From Lytechinus pictus (taxonomy: Eukaryota; Echinodermata; Echinoidea; Temnopleuroida; Toxopneustidae), in contig NC_087246.1 of NCBI RefSeq assembly GCF_037042905.1, forward strand, positions 31,734,001 through 31,798,000: a stretch of 64,000 nucleotides of DNA. The letters are read 5' to 3'. This document shows, one piece after another, positions 22,092 to 34,559 of this stretch. Every line of letters begins with the position of its first letter. The first letter of the stretch is position 1. Made by a program: the position numbers and the translations under genes. The notes under the pieces are model-generated. The model saw only the letters and a list, made by a program, of their open reading frames with translations. It searched no databases and had not been told where the DNA came from.

Positions 22092-23924
22092 ATGGCTGAG
22101 GGATTAAAAGAAACGATTACTCAGAGTCTGGAGTGTCCTGTTTGTCTGACTACCTTCACTGATCCAAAGATCCTGTCTTGTTCCCACACCTACTGCAAGG
22201 TCTGTCTGGAAAAGCTCTTGGAATCCCATGGTGATGATCAGATGATCCGTTGCCCTGTCTGCAGAGATTATACCCAGGTCCCAAACCAAGATGTCAGCAA
22301 ACTACCGGCAAGCCTAGCTTTCAGGAATCTTATAGAGGACGTGAAAAATCAACATCAAATTTGCACGAATTGTGATTCCGAGGATAAGCCAAAAGCTGTT
22401 GTCTACTGCCAAGACTGTGGCAACTATCTATGTATTACTTGCCACAATATGCACTCTCAGTGGAAAAGCTTTGTCGATCATGAGATCATAGCCATGAGTG
22501 AGATCTCATCAGGAAAGGTGTCAATACGTAGATACCGGAAATGCAGGAAACACCTGAAAGAAGATGAAGAATGTTTCTGTTCTAATTGTAAGAGATTCAC
22601 ATGCTTCAGGTGCGCTGTTATGGAACATAAAGATCAAGGGCACCAGGTCATCGAGTCAGCTGCTTATGAAAGTAATCACACGAAGACCATCGAAGAGCTT
22701 AAATCCAAGGTGGAGAAGAAACAATCTTGCTTTCAGAATTACATCGATATTATCGATGAACAGAAGAAGTGTGTGGATAATGCTACAAAGCATTGTACAG
22801 ATGACATCAACAAAGCGTATGATGAAGCAGTTCGGCAGTTGACAGAGAAGAGAGAAATCCTACTTGGTGAAGTCAAGGGAAAGACTGAAAGAGTAGAGGA
22901 AGCCCTGGAAGAAATGAAGAAATCAGCTCAGCAGCGCATCAATCAGTTGACGACCATCGCTGAGATGGTAACCAATAGGAGAAATGCACCAGTAGACATG
23001 GACACTTTGGCTGTATATGACACTTTATGTGAGGACCTACAAGAGGCCTTAAAGCAGGAAAATCCTGATAACGAGCAGCCGAATAAAACATGTAGGAAGG
23101 CGAAAAGTTCCAGTTTTGAGAGAAATATCGGAAAGGACGAGCTAGGTCTTGGAAAAATTGTTAACGAGCATGTAAAGAGCATTGCTTTGCCTACTAAAGA
23201 TAGCATGAATGCCATTGTAAACACACCAGATGGTAGGATGGCTGTAGGATGTTATGATGGTGGCGTGAATATCTTCTCTGCTGATGGTCATCTCCAGCAG
23301 ACAGTTCTCAAGAATGTTATGATTCGTGCATTAGGTTTCCTCTCTGATGGTCGATGTGTTGTAATTGATATGTCAAACACGGTAGCACTGTACACACCAG
23401 AGTTCACGAAGTTGGATGTGATGTTTGAGACTCTGAATGATGAAGAAGGTGGTTATGTAAATATCACTGTTGATAGTGATGATCTGATCTATGTTAGCTA
23501 CAGGAAACCCAAGAAGATCCAGGTGTTCTCATCAGCAGGTGGGAAGGCAACCAAGGAGATACCATGCCACGGATATGAACCTGAGCAAATCACTTCTTAC
23601 AATGATTCACTAATCATTAGTACATATAATACTGTACGATTGATAGACAAAGAAGGTGTTGTCAAACATACATTAACCACACCAAGTAAAACTAACCAAT
23701 TTGCTGCAGTGTCTCAAAGCAATACAATCCTGATAGCCACGGTGAAGTACGATGAAGGTTTGGTGAGCATCGATGAGTACACAGACGAGCTGAAGCACGT
23801 TCGGAACCTCGTTAATGAGTACAAGATTGAGAAGCCTACGAGAAATTGGTATTATCTCCAGCAGTACCGATCAAGAGAGATCGCCTTCTGCACTTCTGAT
23901 AACCTCTATATTATGATCACATGA
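22092..23924 (+). CDS. TRIM-type E3 ubiquitin ligase, RING/B-box/coiled coil/NHL-like propeller (copy 1)
   Basis: 610 aa. The RING zinc ligands are complete in C3HC4 order (C15, C18, C30, H32, C35, C38, C54, C57). A B-box 1-like zinc region follows (C91, C94, C106, C109, C114, C117, H121/H130), then B-box 2 (C151, H154, C163, C166, C171, C174, H179, H184) and a long coiled coil at about 196-325. Residues about 360-610 are a beta-propeller of roughly six NHL-like blades, each with a DGR/DSDD/NDS turn. By family knowledge this is a cytosolic RING E3 ligase whose propeller recognises a target; TRIM2/3/56/71-like is the nearest description, and no vertebrate orthologue is claimed. The start is chosen because all three copies begin MAE 9 nt after a conserved 3' splice site. 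The coding region is uninterrupted. Its upstream exon is disturbed by a G/C-run insertion and its P2 promoter by the foldback. Confidence 0.93.
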   Translation: MAEGLKETITQSLECPVCLTTFTDPKILSCSHTYCKVCLEKLLESHGDDQMIRCPVCRDYTQVPNQDVSKLPASLAFRNLIEDVKNQHQICTNCDSEDKPKAVVYCQDCGNYLCITCHNMHSQWKSFVDHEIIAMSEISSGKVSIRRYRKCRKHLKEDEECFCSNCKRFTCFRCAVMEHKDQGHQVIESAAYESNHTKTIEELKSKVEKKQSCFQNYIDIIDEQKKCVDNATKHCTDDINKAYDEAVRQLTEKREILLGEVKGKTERVEEALEEMKKSAQQRINQLTTIAEMVTNRRNAPVDMDTLAVYDTLCEDLQEALKQENPDNEQPNKTCRKAKSSSFERNIGKDELGLGKIVNEHVKSIALPTKDSMNAIVNTPDGRMAVGCYDGGVNIFSADGHLQQTVLKNVMIRALGFLSDGRCVVIDMSNTVALYTPEFTKLDVMFETLNDEEGGYVNITVDSDDLIYVSYRKPKKIQVFSSAGGKATKEIPCHGYEPEQITSYNDSLIISTYNTVRLIDKEGVVKHTLTTPSKTNQFAAVSQSNTILIATVKYDEGLVSIDEYTDELKHVRNLVNEYKIEKPTRNWYYLQQYRSREIAFCTSDNLYIMIT

Positions 23925-24260
23925 AATAATGGATGAGACCGCAAGAAATACGTCGTATGATAAAATTGTATACAGCGTTAAAATTGACTTTCTAGATGAC
24001 ATAAATTTCTTCATAAAGTTCTTCAACTTTCCTAGAAAAAATCAAAAATTATCAGTAACCGGCACTTTCGCTGTGTCTTTAATTTACGATGCTGTCAATT
24101 AAGCTCATCAGAAGTGAATAGAATGTGGATATAAACTTTGACATAATGGTTAAAAGTAGTCCAAGACATTATTAAAAAACAATCTGTTTTCAGATGTCTC
24201 GGTATTTTCTTATCCAATCCCGACCAAATTGAATTTATATGACTGATTTGTGGAAAATGT

Positions 24261-24294
24261 AATAAATGAAATGAATCAATAAAAATACAATAAA
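24261..24294 (+). terminator. Polyadenylation signal cluster, TRIM copy 1
   Basis: Three AATAAA hexamers (24261, 24278, 24289) lie 337-370 bp after the stop codon. The same three sit in the same places in the other two units, giving a 3' UTR of about 0.35-0.4 kb. Confidence 0.6.
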
Positions 24295-24529
24295 TGAATT
24301 CTTAATTGATAAAATTGTATTGCTACATTCATGCCAATATATCAATTTCAAATGCAAACACAATTTAATGTAAAAGATTGAAGAACCCTTTAATGATCAA
24401 CGGTGACATTTTAAATATTATTCATGTACAGTATGGTTAAACAGGTTGCTTAGAATATAAAGAAACATTTATAAAGATATAAAAATTAATGGATGATTTA
24501 CAACTTCTAAATTTACAATTTAGAAAACA

Positions 24530-25110
24530 TATGGACCTAGTTCATGAAACTTATACATAAGTTTAATCAAGTATTACTAAACATTCTGTCGGAGTTTCAA
24601 GTCACATGACTAAGGTCAAAGGTCATTTAGGGTCAATGAACTTTGGCCAAGTTGGGGGTATCTGTTGAATTACCATCATAACTTTAAAAGTTTTTGGATC
24701 TGATTCATGAAACTTGAACATAATCAAGTACCATTGAACATTCTGTGCGAGTTTCAGGTCACATGAACTTTGGCCATGTTGGGGGTATTTGTTTAATAAC
24801 CATCATAACTCTGTAAGTGTATGGATCTAGTTCATAAACTGGGACATAAGAGTAATCAAGTATCACTGAACATCCCATGCGAGTTTCAGGTCACGTGACC
24901 AAAGTCAAAGGTCATTTTAGGTGGTTGAACTTTGGCCATTTTGATGGTAATTATTAGATTGCTGTAATAACTTTCAAAGTTTATAGATATAGTTTATAAA
25001 ATGTGGATATAGGGGTAATCAAGTATTACTGACAAGTCTTAGGTCGCATGATCAAGGTCAAATGTCATTTATTGTCAATGAACGTAGTATTGTATCATTA
25101 TATGAATGGT
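24530..25110. repeat. AGGTCA-rich diverged tandem repeat, unit B
   Basis: At least three copies of the same module as 100-470. A perfect DR1 site AGGTCAAAGGTCA lies at 24613-24625 and a one-mismatch version at 24902-24914. A further partial copy sits in the duplicated segment near 25920-26040. Confidence 0.6.
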
Positions 25111-25139
25111 GTTTTTGTGAATATTTTTTTCATAGTAGT

Positions 25140-26450
25140 TTTCAAAGCCAGCACTGCTGCTATATTGAATGGCAGGTGAGACTGCCAGAGGCGCTCCACT
25201 TGTTTGACTGGGGGTGCAAATGAAAATTTGGCAAGCGAAAAAAAAATTTCTTTACAAAATGATTACATTTCTCCATTTTGTCACACCTTCCGGAATTCCA
25301 GGGGCTGCTGCCTATGGAGAATAATACACGCAGCACCCCCAAGGAAAATATTGGGAGTGCTTCAGCATCCTCGGCATCCCCGCTTTCCAGGACCATGAGA
25401 GATAATCATTTGACGCCAATATAATGGAGCAGCAGCGACATTTTTTCGAGCAAAATATTCACAACACATGTTTCTCTAAACATGTTCTAGGGGAGTTACT
25501 CAATTGCCCCCTCTCATTCTCTAAAGCAAGGTTTCCACTTTGGCGAGTTGGAGTTGCGAGTCATACGCGAGCTGCGCGAGCTCTAACTCGCCTTAGCTCG
25601 CACAAGCTCGCGTGAAATTTACATTTTTCCCTGGAATCTGCTTGAGTGACAAACGACTCAACATCGAGTTCACTACGCTCGTTGTACGAGTGAACCGAGC
25701 GCGAAACGAGTCAGGCCGAGCTTAGTATGAGTTGCGGTGACCTTTATACGACTTAAAGCGAGCTATGAACGAGTTATAAAGATTTTGTTACGAGTGATAA
25801 GAGTTTCATACGACCTAGGGGTGGGAAATGCACATTTTTGGCACTCAAAGATGGATGCCGGCGGAGGGGGCGTCAACACCAAATCTTAACCGAAGGTTAA
25901 GTTTTTGAAATGGCATCATAACTGAGAAAGTATTTGGACCTAGTTCATGAAACTTGACCATAAGGTTTATCAAGCATTACAAAATATTCTTTTCGAGTTT
26001 CAGGTCACATGATCAAGGTCAAATGTCATTTATTGTCAATGAACGTAGTATTGTATCATTATATGAATGGTGTTTTTGTGAATATTTTTTTTCATAGTAG
26101 TTTTCAAAGCCAGCACTGCTGCTATATTGAATCGCGCGATGCAGGTGAGACTGCCAGAGGCGCTCCACTTGTTTGACTGGGGGTGCAAATGAAAATTTGG
26201 CAAGCGAAAAAAAAGTTTTACAAAATGTAGGTGTCCACATTTCTCCATTTTTTCACACCTTCCGGAATTCCAGGGGCTGCTGCCTATGGAGAATAATACA
26301 CGCAGCACCCCAAGGAAAATAATAGGGGTGCTTCAGCATCCTCGGCACCCCCGCTTTCCAGGACCATGAGAGAGCAGCGGCGACATTTTTTTCGAGCAAA
26401 ATATTCACAACACATGTTTCTCTAAACATGTTCTAGGGGAGTTACTCAAT
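25140..26450. repeat. CAGCACCCCC repeat, locally duplicated in unit B, with intervening insert
   Basis: The segment at about 25020-25510 recurs at about 25985-26460, roughly 961 bp apart. Between them, about 25520-25850, is unit-B-only sequence rich in GAGCTCG/CGAGTT words that begins with AGCAAGGTTTCCACTTTGG. It resembles one end of a DNA element, but no matching second terminus was found. Confidence 0.55.
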
Positions 26451-26849
26451 TGCCCCCTCTCATTCTCTTAGTCCTTATATTTTGTATTTTGTTATCTAGT
26501 TTGTGTTACGCAGGCGTATCTTGCTCCTCGTCGTTTTCAAGGGGTTTTATGCTTATATCATTCAGACAGTTTGTATATATTTGTATTTTGTACATTTCAG
26601 TTGATAATTTCTATCGATTTGTACTTGTCGGAGAAAAGATGTACAAAGAAAAAGAAGAAATTGTATCATGTATTCAATTTACTTGTAGCAGTTATACTCA
26701 CATAAAAAAAACAAATATTTGATCTTGCAGTTGCCTGCAAAGAGTTACACATGTGGACTATGCATTCTCCATACTTAAAATTTAATATTTCTGATTTTGA
26801 TAAAATTTTATTGTTTTACATAATTTACATATTGTGAACATTATGTAAT

Positions 26850-29400
26850 CCAATATAATTTTATCAAAATCAGAAATGAAATAACAAAGTTATGGATTTT
26901 CAAAATTTTCATTATGCATTTTATCCCTATATCTGTGAAACAGTTCATGAATATGGATTGAGTGAGCTGACAATCACCTTATACTTTTTTGTATTTTATT
27001 ATGAAAAATTATAATATTCATTCTAGTTTCTGTCTGTAGAATATTTAAAATATGACTGATTACTGATCGAATGTGATGTGCAAGAAACACATTGTTTGTA
27101 TAATGTTAATTTTCTTGTTTGTAGTCGGTTTGTACAGGTAGAAGAAGAGGTGTACAATGAAAAAAGGAAAAAAAAAAGGATATAGATCGTGTGTTCAATT
27201 GACTTGTAACATAATATTCTCATATTAACGCAAATATTTAATCTTGTGGTTGCCTGAAAAGAGTTATCAGACATGCGTTTAAAGGACTATGAGTTCTCCA
27301 TGCAGACTGAAAAAAATATACGATCTGAAGTAAAAGAGTACATCTATTTATGTAAAATAGGATTTCCTCAAAAACCCAAAATGAAATGACAAAATTATGG
27401 ATTTTCAAGTGTTGCATTATGCATTCTACCTGTGTAACAGTTATAAATGTCATCATGAATATGAATATGAAGTGAGCTGACAATGCCACCATATCTTTTT
27501 TAGTATGAAAATTTACAAGATTAATTTTTTGTTTGTTTCTGCTTGTAGAAATAACAAAAATGAATGATTAATGATCAAATGTGATGTATAAGAACCACAT
27601 TGGTGGTCGAGGTAACTTGTTTAAGAAGATAAAGACATAGTCTTACTCTTATTATAAGTTATGAAATAATTAACATTTCATATTTAAAAAAAAAGGTGAG
27701 AGCATCAGCTTACTTGCTCCATCAGGACATGCATAAACGATATAGATAAAATTTCAAATTCTTTCAACTTCCTTAGTTTTCATCAGATTTCATCAGGTTG
27801 AACAAAATGTTCAGTGATTTGCTAGCTCAATTTGAGTCCATTCAATTCATGTTATCATCAGCCTGAGCCTGAGCATATTGTGAACATTATGTAAAACATA
27901 ATTTTATCCAAATCAGAAATGAAATGACAAAGTTATGGGTTTTCAAAATTTTCATTATGCATTTTATCCCTATATCTGTGAAACAGTTCATGAATATGGA
28001 TTGAGTGATCTGACAATCACCTTATACTTTTTTGTATTTTATTATGAAAAATTATAATATTCATTCTAGTTTCTGTCTGTAGAATATTTAAAATATGATT
28101 GATTACTGACCGAATGTGATGTCGAGAAACACATCGTTTGTATAATGTTTATTTTCTTGTTTGTAGTCGGTTTGTACAGGTAGAAGAAGAGGTGTACAAT
28201 GAAAAAAAAGAAAGAAAAAAAAAGGATATAGATCATGTATTCAATTGACTTGTAACATAATATTCTCATATTAACGCAAATATTTAATCTTGTGGTTGCC
28301 TGAAAAGAGTTATTTAGACATTCCTTTAAAGGACTATGAGTTCTCCATGCAGACTGAAAAAAATATGATCTGAAGTAAAAGAGTACACCTGTTTAAGTAA
28401 AATAGTATTTCCTCAAAAAACCCGAAATGAAATGACAAAATTATGGATTTTCAGGTGTTGCCTTATGCATTCTACCTGTGTAACAGTTATAAATGTCATC
28501 ATGAATATGAATATGAAGTGAGCTGACAATGCCACCATATCTTTTTTATTATGAAAATTTACAAGATTAAGTTTTCTGTGTTTCTGCTTGTAGAAATAAC
28601 AAAAATGAATGATTAATGATCAAATGTGATGTATAAGAACCACATTGGTGGTCGAGGTAACTTGTTTAAGAAGATAAAGACATAGTCTTACTCTTATTAT
28701 AAGTTATGAAATAATTAACATTTCATATTTTAAAAAAAAGGTGAGAGCATCAGCTTATTTGCTCCATCAGGACATGCATAAACGATATAGATAAAATTTC
28801 AAATTCTTTCAACTTCCTTAGTTTTCATCAGATTTCATCAGGTTGAACAAAATGTTCAGTGATTTGCTAGCTCAATTTGAGTCCATTCAATTCATGTTAT
28901 CATCAGCCTGAGCCTGAGCATATTGTGAACATTATGTAAAACATAATTTTATCCAAATCAGAAATGAAATGACAAAGTTATGGGTTTTCAAAATTTTCAT
29001 TATGCATTTTATCCCTATATCTGTGAAACAGTTCATGAATATGAATTGAGTGATCTGACAATCACCTTATACTTTTTTGTATTTTATTATGAAAAATTAT
29101 GATATTCATTCTAGTTTCTGTCTGTAGAATATTTAAAATATGATTGATTACTGATCGAATGTGATGTGCAAGAAACACAATGTTTGTATAATGTTTATTT
29201 TCTTGTTTGTAGTCGGTTTGTACTAGTAGAAGAAAAGGTGTACAATGAAAAAGAAGGAAATAGATCATGTATTCAATTGACTTGTAACATAATATTCTCA
29301 TATTAACGCAAATATTTAATCTTGTAGTTGCCTGAAAAGAGCTATCAGACATGCGTTTAAAGGACTATGAGTTCTCCATGCAGACTGAAAAATATATGAT
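26850..29400. repeat. Three-copy 1.04-kb tandem repeat in unit B
   Basis: ATTATGAAAAATTATAAT recurs at 26998 and 28041 and, with one change, at 29086 (spacings 1043 and 1045 bp). Copies begin near 26835, 27878 and 28918. Units A, C and D have one copy. Copies two and three share small differences such as CCAAATCAGAAATGAAATGAC, so the last expansion was recent. Non-coding. Confidence 0.75.
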
Positions 29401-30540
29401 CTGAAGTAAAAGAGTACATCTACATAATTTGTTTATAAGACTATAGAAATTCATCAAAATCCGAAATGAAGATTTTCAACTTTTGCATTATGCATTCTAC
29501 CGGTGAAACAGTTATGAATGTCATCATGAATATGAAGTGAGCTGACAATACCACCATAGCTTATTTATTATGAAAATTTACAAGATTTTTTTGGTTTCTG
29601 CTCGTAGTCTATTATGACAAATACAGGATTCATTTTTTGTTTGTGATCAAATGTGATGTATAAGAACCACATTTGTGGTCGAAGTAACTTGTTTTGGGAG
29701 ATAAAGACATGTATAGTCTATACTCGTATAAACAATGAAATAATTAACAATTTATATTTAAAAAAAGGAAAGTGAGAATATCAGCTTACTTGCTGCATCA
29801 TGACATGCATAAACGATAAAGGTAAAATTTCAAATTCTGTCAACTTCCTTAGTTTTCATCAGGTTTTAAAGAAAATGTTTCAGTGGTTTGCTTGCTCAAT
29901 TTGAGTCCATTCAATTCATGTTATCATCAGCCTGAGCCTTAAAATAGTTGAAAGATGAAGGGTTCATTGAACCTTGATTTATTATCTATACATATGTTTA
30001 CCTGTATCCTTTCATATGAACATTGTAGAATCTTGTCTTGTTGGAAAGACTAAATTAATTCATCATCTTTAGTAGAAATAGATAACTCTGTCTTTGCTCT
30101 GCTTTCATACATATGGCTGTTTTTGCCAAATCACATTACTTGAATATATAATACATCAACAATAAACCTTAAACTAACATGAAAAGAGAATGCAAGATAT
30201 AAATGTATATGTATATTGTTATTAAACTATCAAAATTATAAATTGTTTGCCATGTTGTTTACGATGCTACATTTGTTTAGTGAAAACAATACTGCAGAGG
30301 TGAATGGATTCTATTGCTGATTTAAATGGAAATCAAAATGAGTGTTTTAGAGTAGACTATTTATCTTTTTATCACTTTCTAGAAATTAATTAGTCAAGAA
30401 AATTGTCTTATTAAAAAAAATAAAACTCAAAGTTAGTTATGCACCTGAAAATTTGATTACTCAAAATAAATTTAGATATGCATTTGTGTCATTAAGTCAT
30501 TTACTGAACATTCCTATTTATCAAGTATTCCGACTAGTTT
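29400..30540. other. AT-rich unit body, unit B, no gene seen
   Basis: Aligned closely with 42150-43360 of unit C and more loosely with A and D. No coding frame, RNA gene or element termini recognised. Confidence 0.4.
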
Positions 30541-30960
30541 TCTTTCCTCTGCTCTCTCTCTCTCTGTCTTTCACTCTCTTCTTTTCCCCTCTCCAATCTT
30601 TCAATAAAATCTTAATATACCTTGCACACTACATGTGTATATATCATTGGCGTATATAGTCAGAAACATAAGTCTAATTCTTTAAGATGATACATAATAA
30701 AGGTCATGATAATTATTGTACGAGAATTTTGCTTTCGTCTTTTGTTAGTTCAAGAGTTAAATCAACAAATAAGGGAGACGGAGAGAGAAAGAGAGAGAAA
30801 GAAAAGGAGTGGGGTATATAGAGAGCAAGAGGGTGGGGCATGATATTTAGAGAAGGATTTAGAGAGAGAGAGAGGGAGGGGGGATAGAGAGAGATGGGGA
30901 GAGAGAAATAGGATTTAAAAAACATAATGTGAGAAGGAGGGGGGGGGGAGGGGTTACTCT
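30540..30960. repeat. Paired CT-rich and GA-rich tracts, unit B
   Basis: Same arrangement as unit A: CT about 30546-30600, GA about 30776-30905, then a G run. Confidence 0.6.
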
Positions 30961-31589
30961 TTTGAAAGAACTCTACTACAAAGAAGTTTTAGGCATTGAT
31001 CAAACAATGGTAAATATTTCACTAATAGAATCAATATCTAGAAGTTTTCAATCAGTGAAAGTGATATAAAATCAAAATACAACAGAATTCTCATTAAAAA
31101 CATACTGTTTATCAAATATATTTAATTTGTCAGAAAAAAAAACAAGTTAAAATATGTAGAAGAATTGCAGTTTGGAAGAACCCGATTGTACATTTGAAAA
31201 GTCTTGAATTATTACTTTCAAGCTGTAGTGGACAAGGACAAATTTCCAATTCAATCAACATTTGAGATTACTAAGACGAAAATACTGTCCAAAGACACCA
31301 TGTCTCTGGATGATGATGTACGTGAATGTAAAATTAATAATCAATTATTAAGATACTCTTCATGATAGGTTTGATTAGTACCTCTGGAGAGAAATCATGA
31401 AAGAAAAATTGTTTTAACTGTACACGATCATGACAATAAATATGGGAGTCTTATTACTATATTGGAAATAAATACTGAACTGAAGTGAATATATTATTCT
31501 TCTCGATATTATTCCATGACAGCTTTGATAATATTGATTCCTTCCTACCTGCCATTTGAATGTAGATCATCATTCTGAATATATCAAAT

Positions 31590-32000
31590 TAACTCCCAAG
31601 TCCCAAATAACTTCTCACCTGAAAAAACCCAGTCCCTCTTGCCTTCGCCGAAAACAACTCTCTCTTGAGGAGAGCTTTTTTGAAGGACACCTGCCCTAGA
31701 GTCTGTGGGAGTACTAGACCCTGGCTTTGTGAATGGGAGGAAGATCAGATCAGGAATCACCAAATGGTCTGCCTAGCTCCTCCGATCCTCTACCAGAACT
31801 ACACACTGCAAGTGATCTTCAAGGTTTTCATCACCAAAGATGAATCCTCAACACTGGACACAAAGAGCAAGTTAAGAGGCATATGGTGGCTCACTGGTAA
31901 AGCGGCAGACTGATGCAGGATCATGCAATCTCTGGCCTAAGATGTAAATATAACCTTCTGCAAATGCCAGGCAATCATTTTAGGATTTATGCTATAATTG
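31590..32000 (-). other. Conserved block with exon-like minus-strand frame, unit B
   Basis: Full-length version of the block. The frame does not stay open across all copies, so coding is doubtful. Around 31885-31905, GGCTCACTGGTAAAGCGG resembles a Pol III A box, but no good B box follows. Confidence 0.3.
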
Positions 32001-34369
32001 AGGATTATTTTCATTATAATTATTATCATTATATTTATAAATGGATGAAAATCCCTCTGGTTCAAATATGAGTTATCCTCTGGGAGAGGTGTTGTATGAC
32101 CTATTTTAAGCTGTCTCTCGTTATCTTTCTATGCCAAAAATAAGAAAAAGTTTTAATTTTGAAAATCATTGGAGTGCTTGCTTCTGGTTGGAGGGGGGCA
32201 TTTTATCGTATGATCCTCAGTCTTCAGAGCTGTAGAAAGGCCTATACGTGAGAAGCTATGATCTGCTAATGTTATGTAGCTATCTGCTTCTGCTACCCCA
32301 AACAGACTGAACCAGAGCGCTTATCTTGCAGAATCTTGACAACTTAGTAACAGTTAAAAGACATGGCTGATAACTGTTAAGAGGTTCATCTCATTGGTAG
32401 AATTCAAATCAAACAAATTTTCCTCTTTTCACAATCAACTAGGTTTTTTTTACCTGTGAGCTTTCGCCAACTCGTTTCAGTAGGCTTCTTCACACTAACA
32501 CTGACTCGACGTAGATGGGGTAGTATCGGTAGCGCGAAAGTCCGTGAGAAATGGGAATTTACGGAGTAGAAATTTGAAACTGTCCAGTGTCTCTGTTCGT
32601 GGAATGTGCCTGGTTCTTCTGGATGTGAATGGCCTCTCTCCAATCCATCTTGTGTATTTATTGTCATCTCTTGCTAGGATCTGGCTCTCATTCCAATTTA
32701 TCGAGTGGTTCCTTTGGGTTACATGGTCACTGATAGCCGACTTAGCAATGGTTGACTCAGCCTTCTTCTTGAGTCATGATCTTGCAAAGCCCACTTCTTA
32801 CTGATGAAAAGTGACCAATCACGATGCCTACAAAGACCTTTCCAATCTTTGATGCATTTCACTGGTCTAATTAAAAAATTCAGGCTAGATCATCAATCAT
32901 GAAAGGGGATAAAGTCATCCAGGAAGATGATACAATGTCCTAACAGTCACTTGCATTAACAAATCAACCAATGTCAAGAGTTTTATACCATTCTGATGGT
33001 ATTCTATAATTTGAATCCTGAGTGCATTGCAGCAACATTTACTTGTGATAGTCTTACATTCGTACAGTTCATTAGAAATGAAAAACGAGATGATCTGAGC
33101 ACTCAGTCGTTTCGCTCCCATTGGAAGAGCAAATTTAGATGAATGCCTAGATCATTAATCACACACAGTGCTCTTAGTCAAAAAGTGATATTACATGTAT
33201 TACTACTTGTCAGTGATTTCTCGAAGTATGATATATATATCCGCGGTTAATAAGCACAGTCTTGTGACATACATGCACGAACGTTTTTGAAAAATGAAAT
33301 TATACAATGATTGAGCTCTCACTCGCATCGTTCACGCAAATAAATTTGTATAAATAAATATTTCTGAAAGGATATTGCACGATACATTTGACCTATGATA
33401 TTTTGAGTCAGAAGTTAATTGACCAGACTTGAAAACCCAGTGGCGTAATGAGCCCAAATTTTGAAGGGGCTCGATATGACGTATCGCATAAAAGTAATAA
33501 AAAGTTGCAAGCGAGCGAGCAATGATTTCGACATTTTATTACAAAAATCCAAGTTTGTGATAGATTTTGACATAATATTCAGAAAATAATATCACATGTC
33601 ACCCTTATCTCTTCCCTTTCTCTTTTTTTAGGTGGTAAAAAAGGAGGGGGAAAGAGCCCTGCATCTGTACGCCAGTGCGAAAACCTGCATAAATACTGAA
33701 GCATTCGATCGCTCGCATTGAAAGTACTGAGTCATGTATAGTTTTCAGAAATTATTACATTCCTTCACAGTCAATTCTAACTATAACGTTTAACTCCCAA
33801 GAAATTTTTATTAAAATGCTTTAAAATCGCGACTTTTATACTCCATTTTAGTCCCTACCCTCGCCAAGGATCTCACACTGTCACTAAATTACGCCCCTTC
33901 AAGATTTGCCCCCCCCTAAAAAAATATAAAGACCGTTCATCCCCCTTCGTTTTGCTTCTTAATTTCATTTAGCTTATATCACCGCTGCCCTTATCTTACT
34001 CATGTTCAATCCTGGATTCATCCCAAGGGAACGTTTCATACCGCTGTTTTTATCCTACAATATTAACCTATATAGTATCAGTGCTTTTTATTGTCAGCCA
34101 ATCAAAATCGTGGAAAGTTGTTAGATCTGACGAGTTGTCAGATGTGACAGCTTGTCAGACATAGAGTTGATTTGTTTCATTATATTTCTCGTGTTAATTT
34201 TTTTTAAATCTCCTTTTCTATATACGCATTAAGTCATTAGCCGATATGAAAAAACCAACAATCAGGTCTAGAGGCATGTGATCATAAGTATACTAATAGG
34301 ACAGAACACCACCATCGTCATGTTCATTATTTTAATTTTGATAATGTAAAAAAACTTACTATTTGATAT
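32000..34369. other. Conserved non-coding unit body, unit B
   Basis: Aligned with 44800-46960 of C and, with insertions, 4130-8730 of A. It supplies the empty sites used to bound the unit-A elements. Small open frames here are not conserved. Confidence 0.4.
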
Positions 34370-34557
34370 AGCAAAGGTAGGTGGAAATTCCCCGTCACTT
34401 GAACAGACTGCATGGTAAAATCTAAAATTCGTTCACGATCATAGATCATAATTCTGATATGCATAACTGTGTGTGGACGTGGTGGAGGACTGAGATCAAT
34501 AATCTTGCCTTTATATAGAACGAAATCAACTCCTGGAATTAACGGATAAAGACAAAG
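34370..34557 (+). promoter_or_regulatory. P1 promoter and non-coding exon 1, unit B
   Basis: kB-like GGAAATTCCCC (34383-34393), a degenerate CCAAT (ATCAAT, about 34495-34500), TATATA (34512-34517), and an exon ending CAAAG at 34557 before GTGAGT. About 3.5 kb from the coding exon. Confidence 0.6.
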
Positions 34558-34559
34558 GT

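Larger units (their letters stand above)
1..24447 (+). repeat. Segmental duplication unit A (left edge cut)
   Basis: First of four direct, head-to-tail units. It opens with GCTTAGAATATAAAG, which recurs at 24448, 40458 and 57245, in B and C about 0.52 kb after a TRIM stop codon. The order is: 3' flank, short-repeat blocks, CT/GA block, P1 promoter, intron 1, TRIM coding exon. Unit A is about 7.5-8.5 kb longer than B or C because of several separate insertions (Harbinger-like elements, LINE fragments, satellite, foldback). The start is taken from the shared opening sequence; true duplication breakpoints could lie elsewhere in the cycle. Confidence 0.85.

Noticed and set aside
31880-31915. A-box-like GGCTCACTGGTAAAGCGG as a tRNA or SINE promoter
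   Set aside because: No matching B box, acceptor stem or T arm follows.
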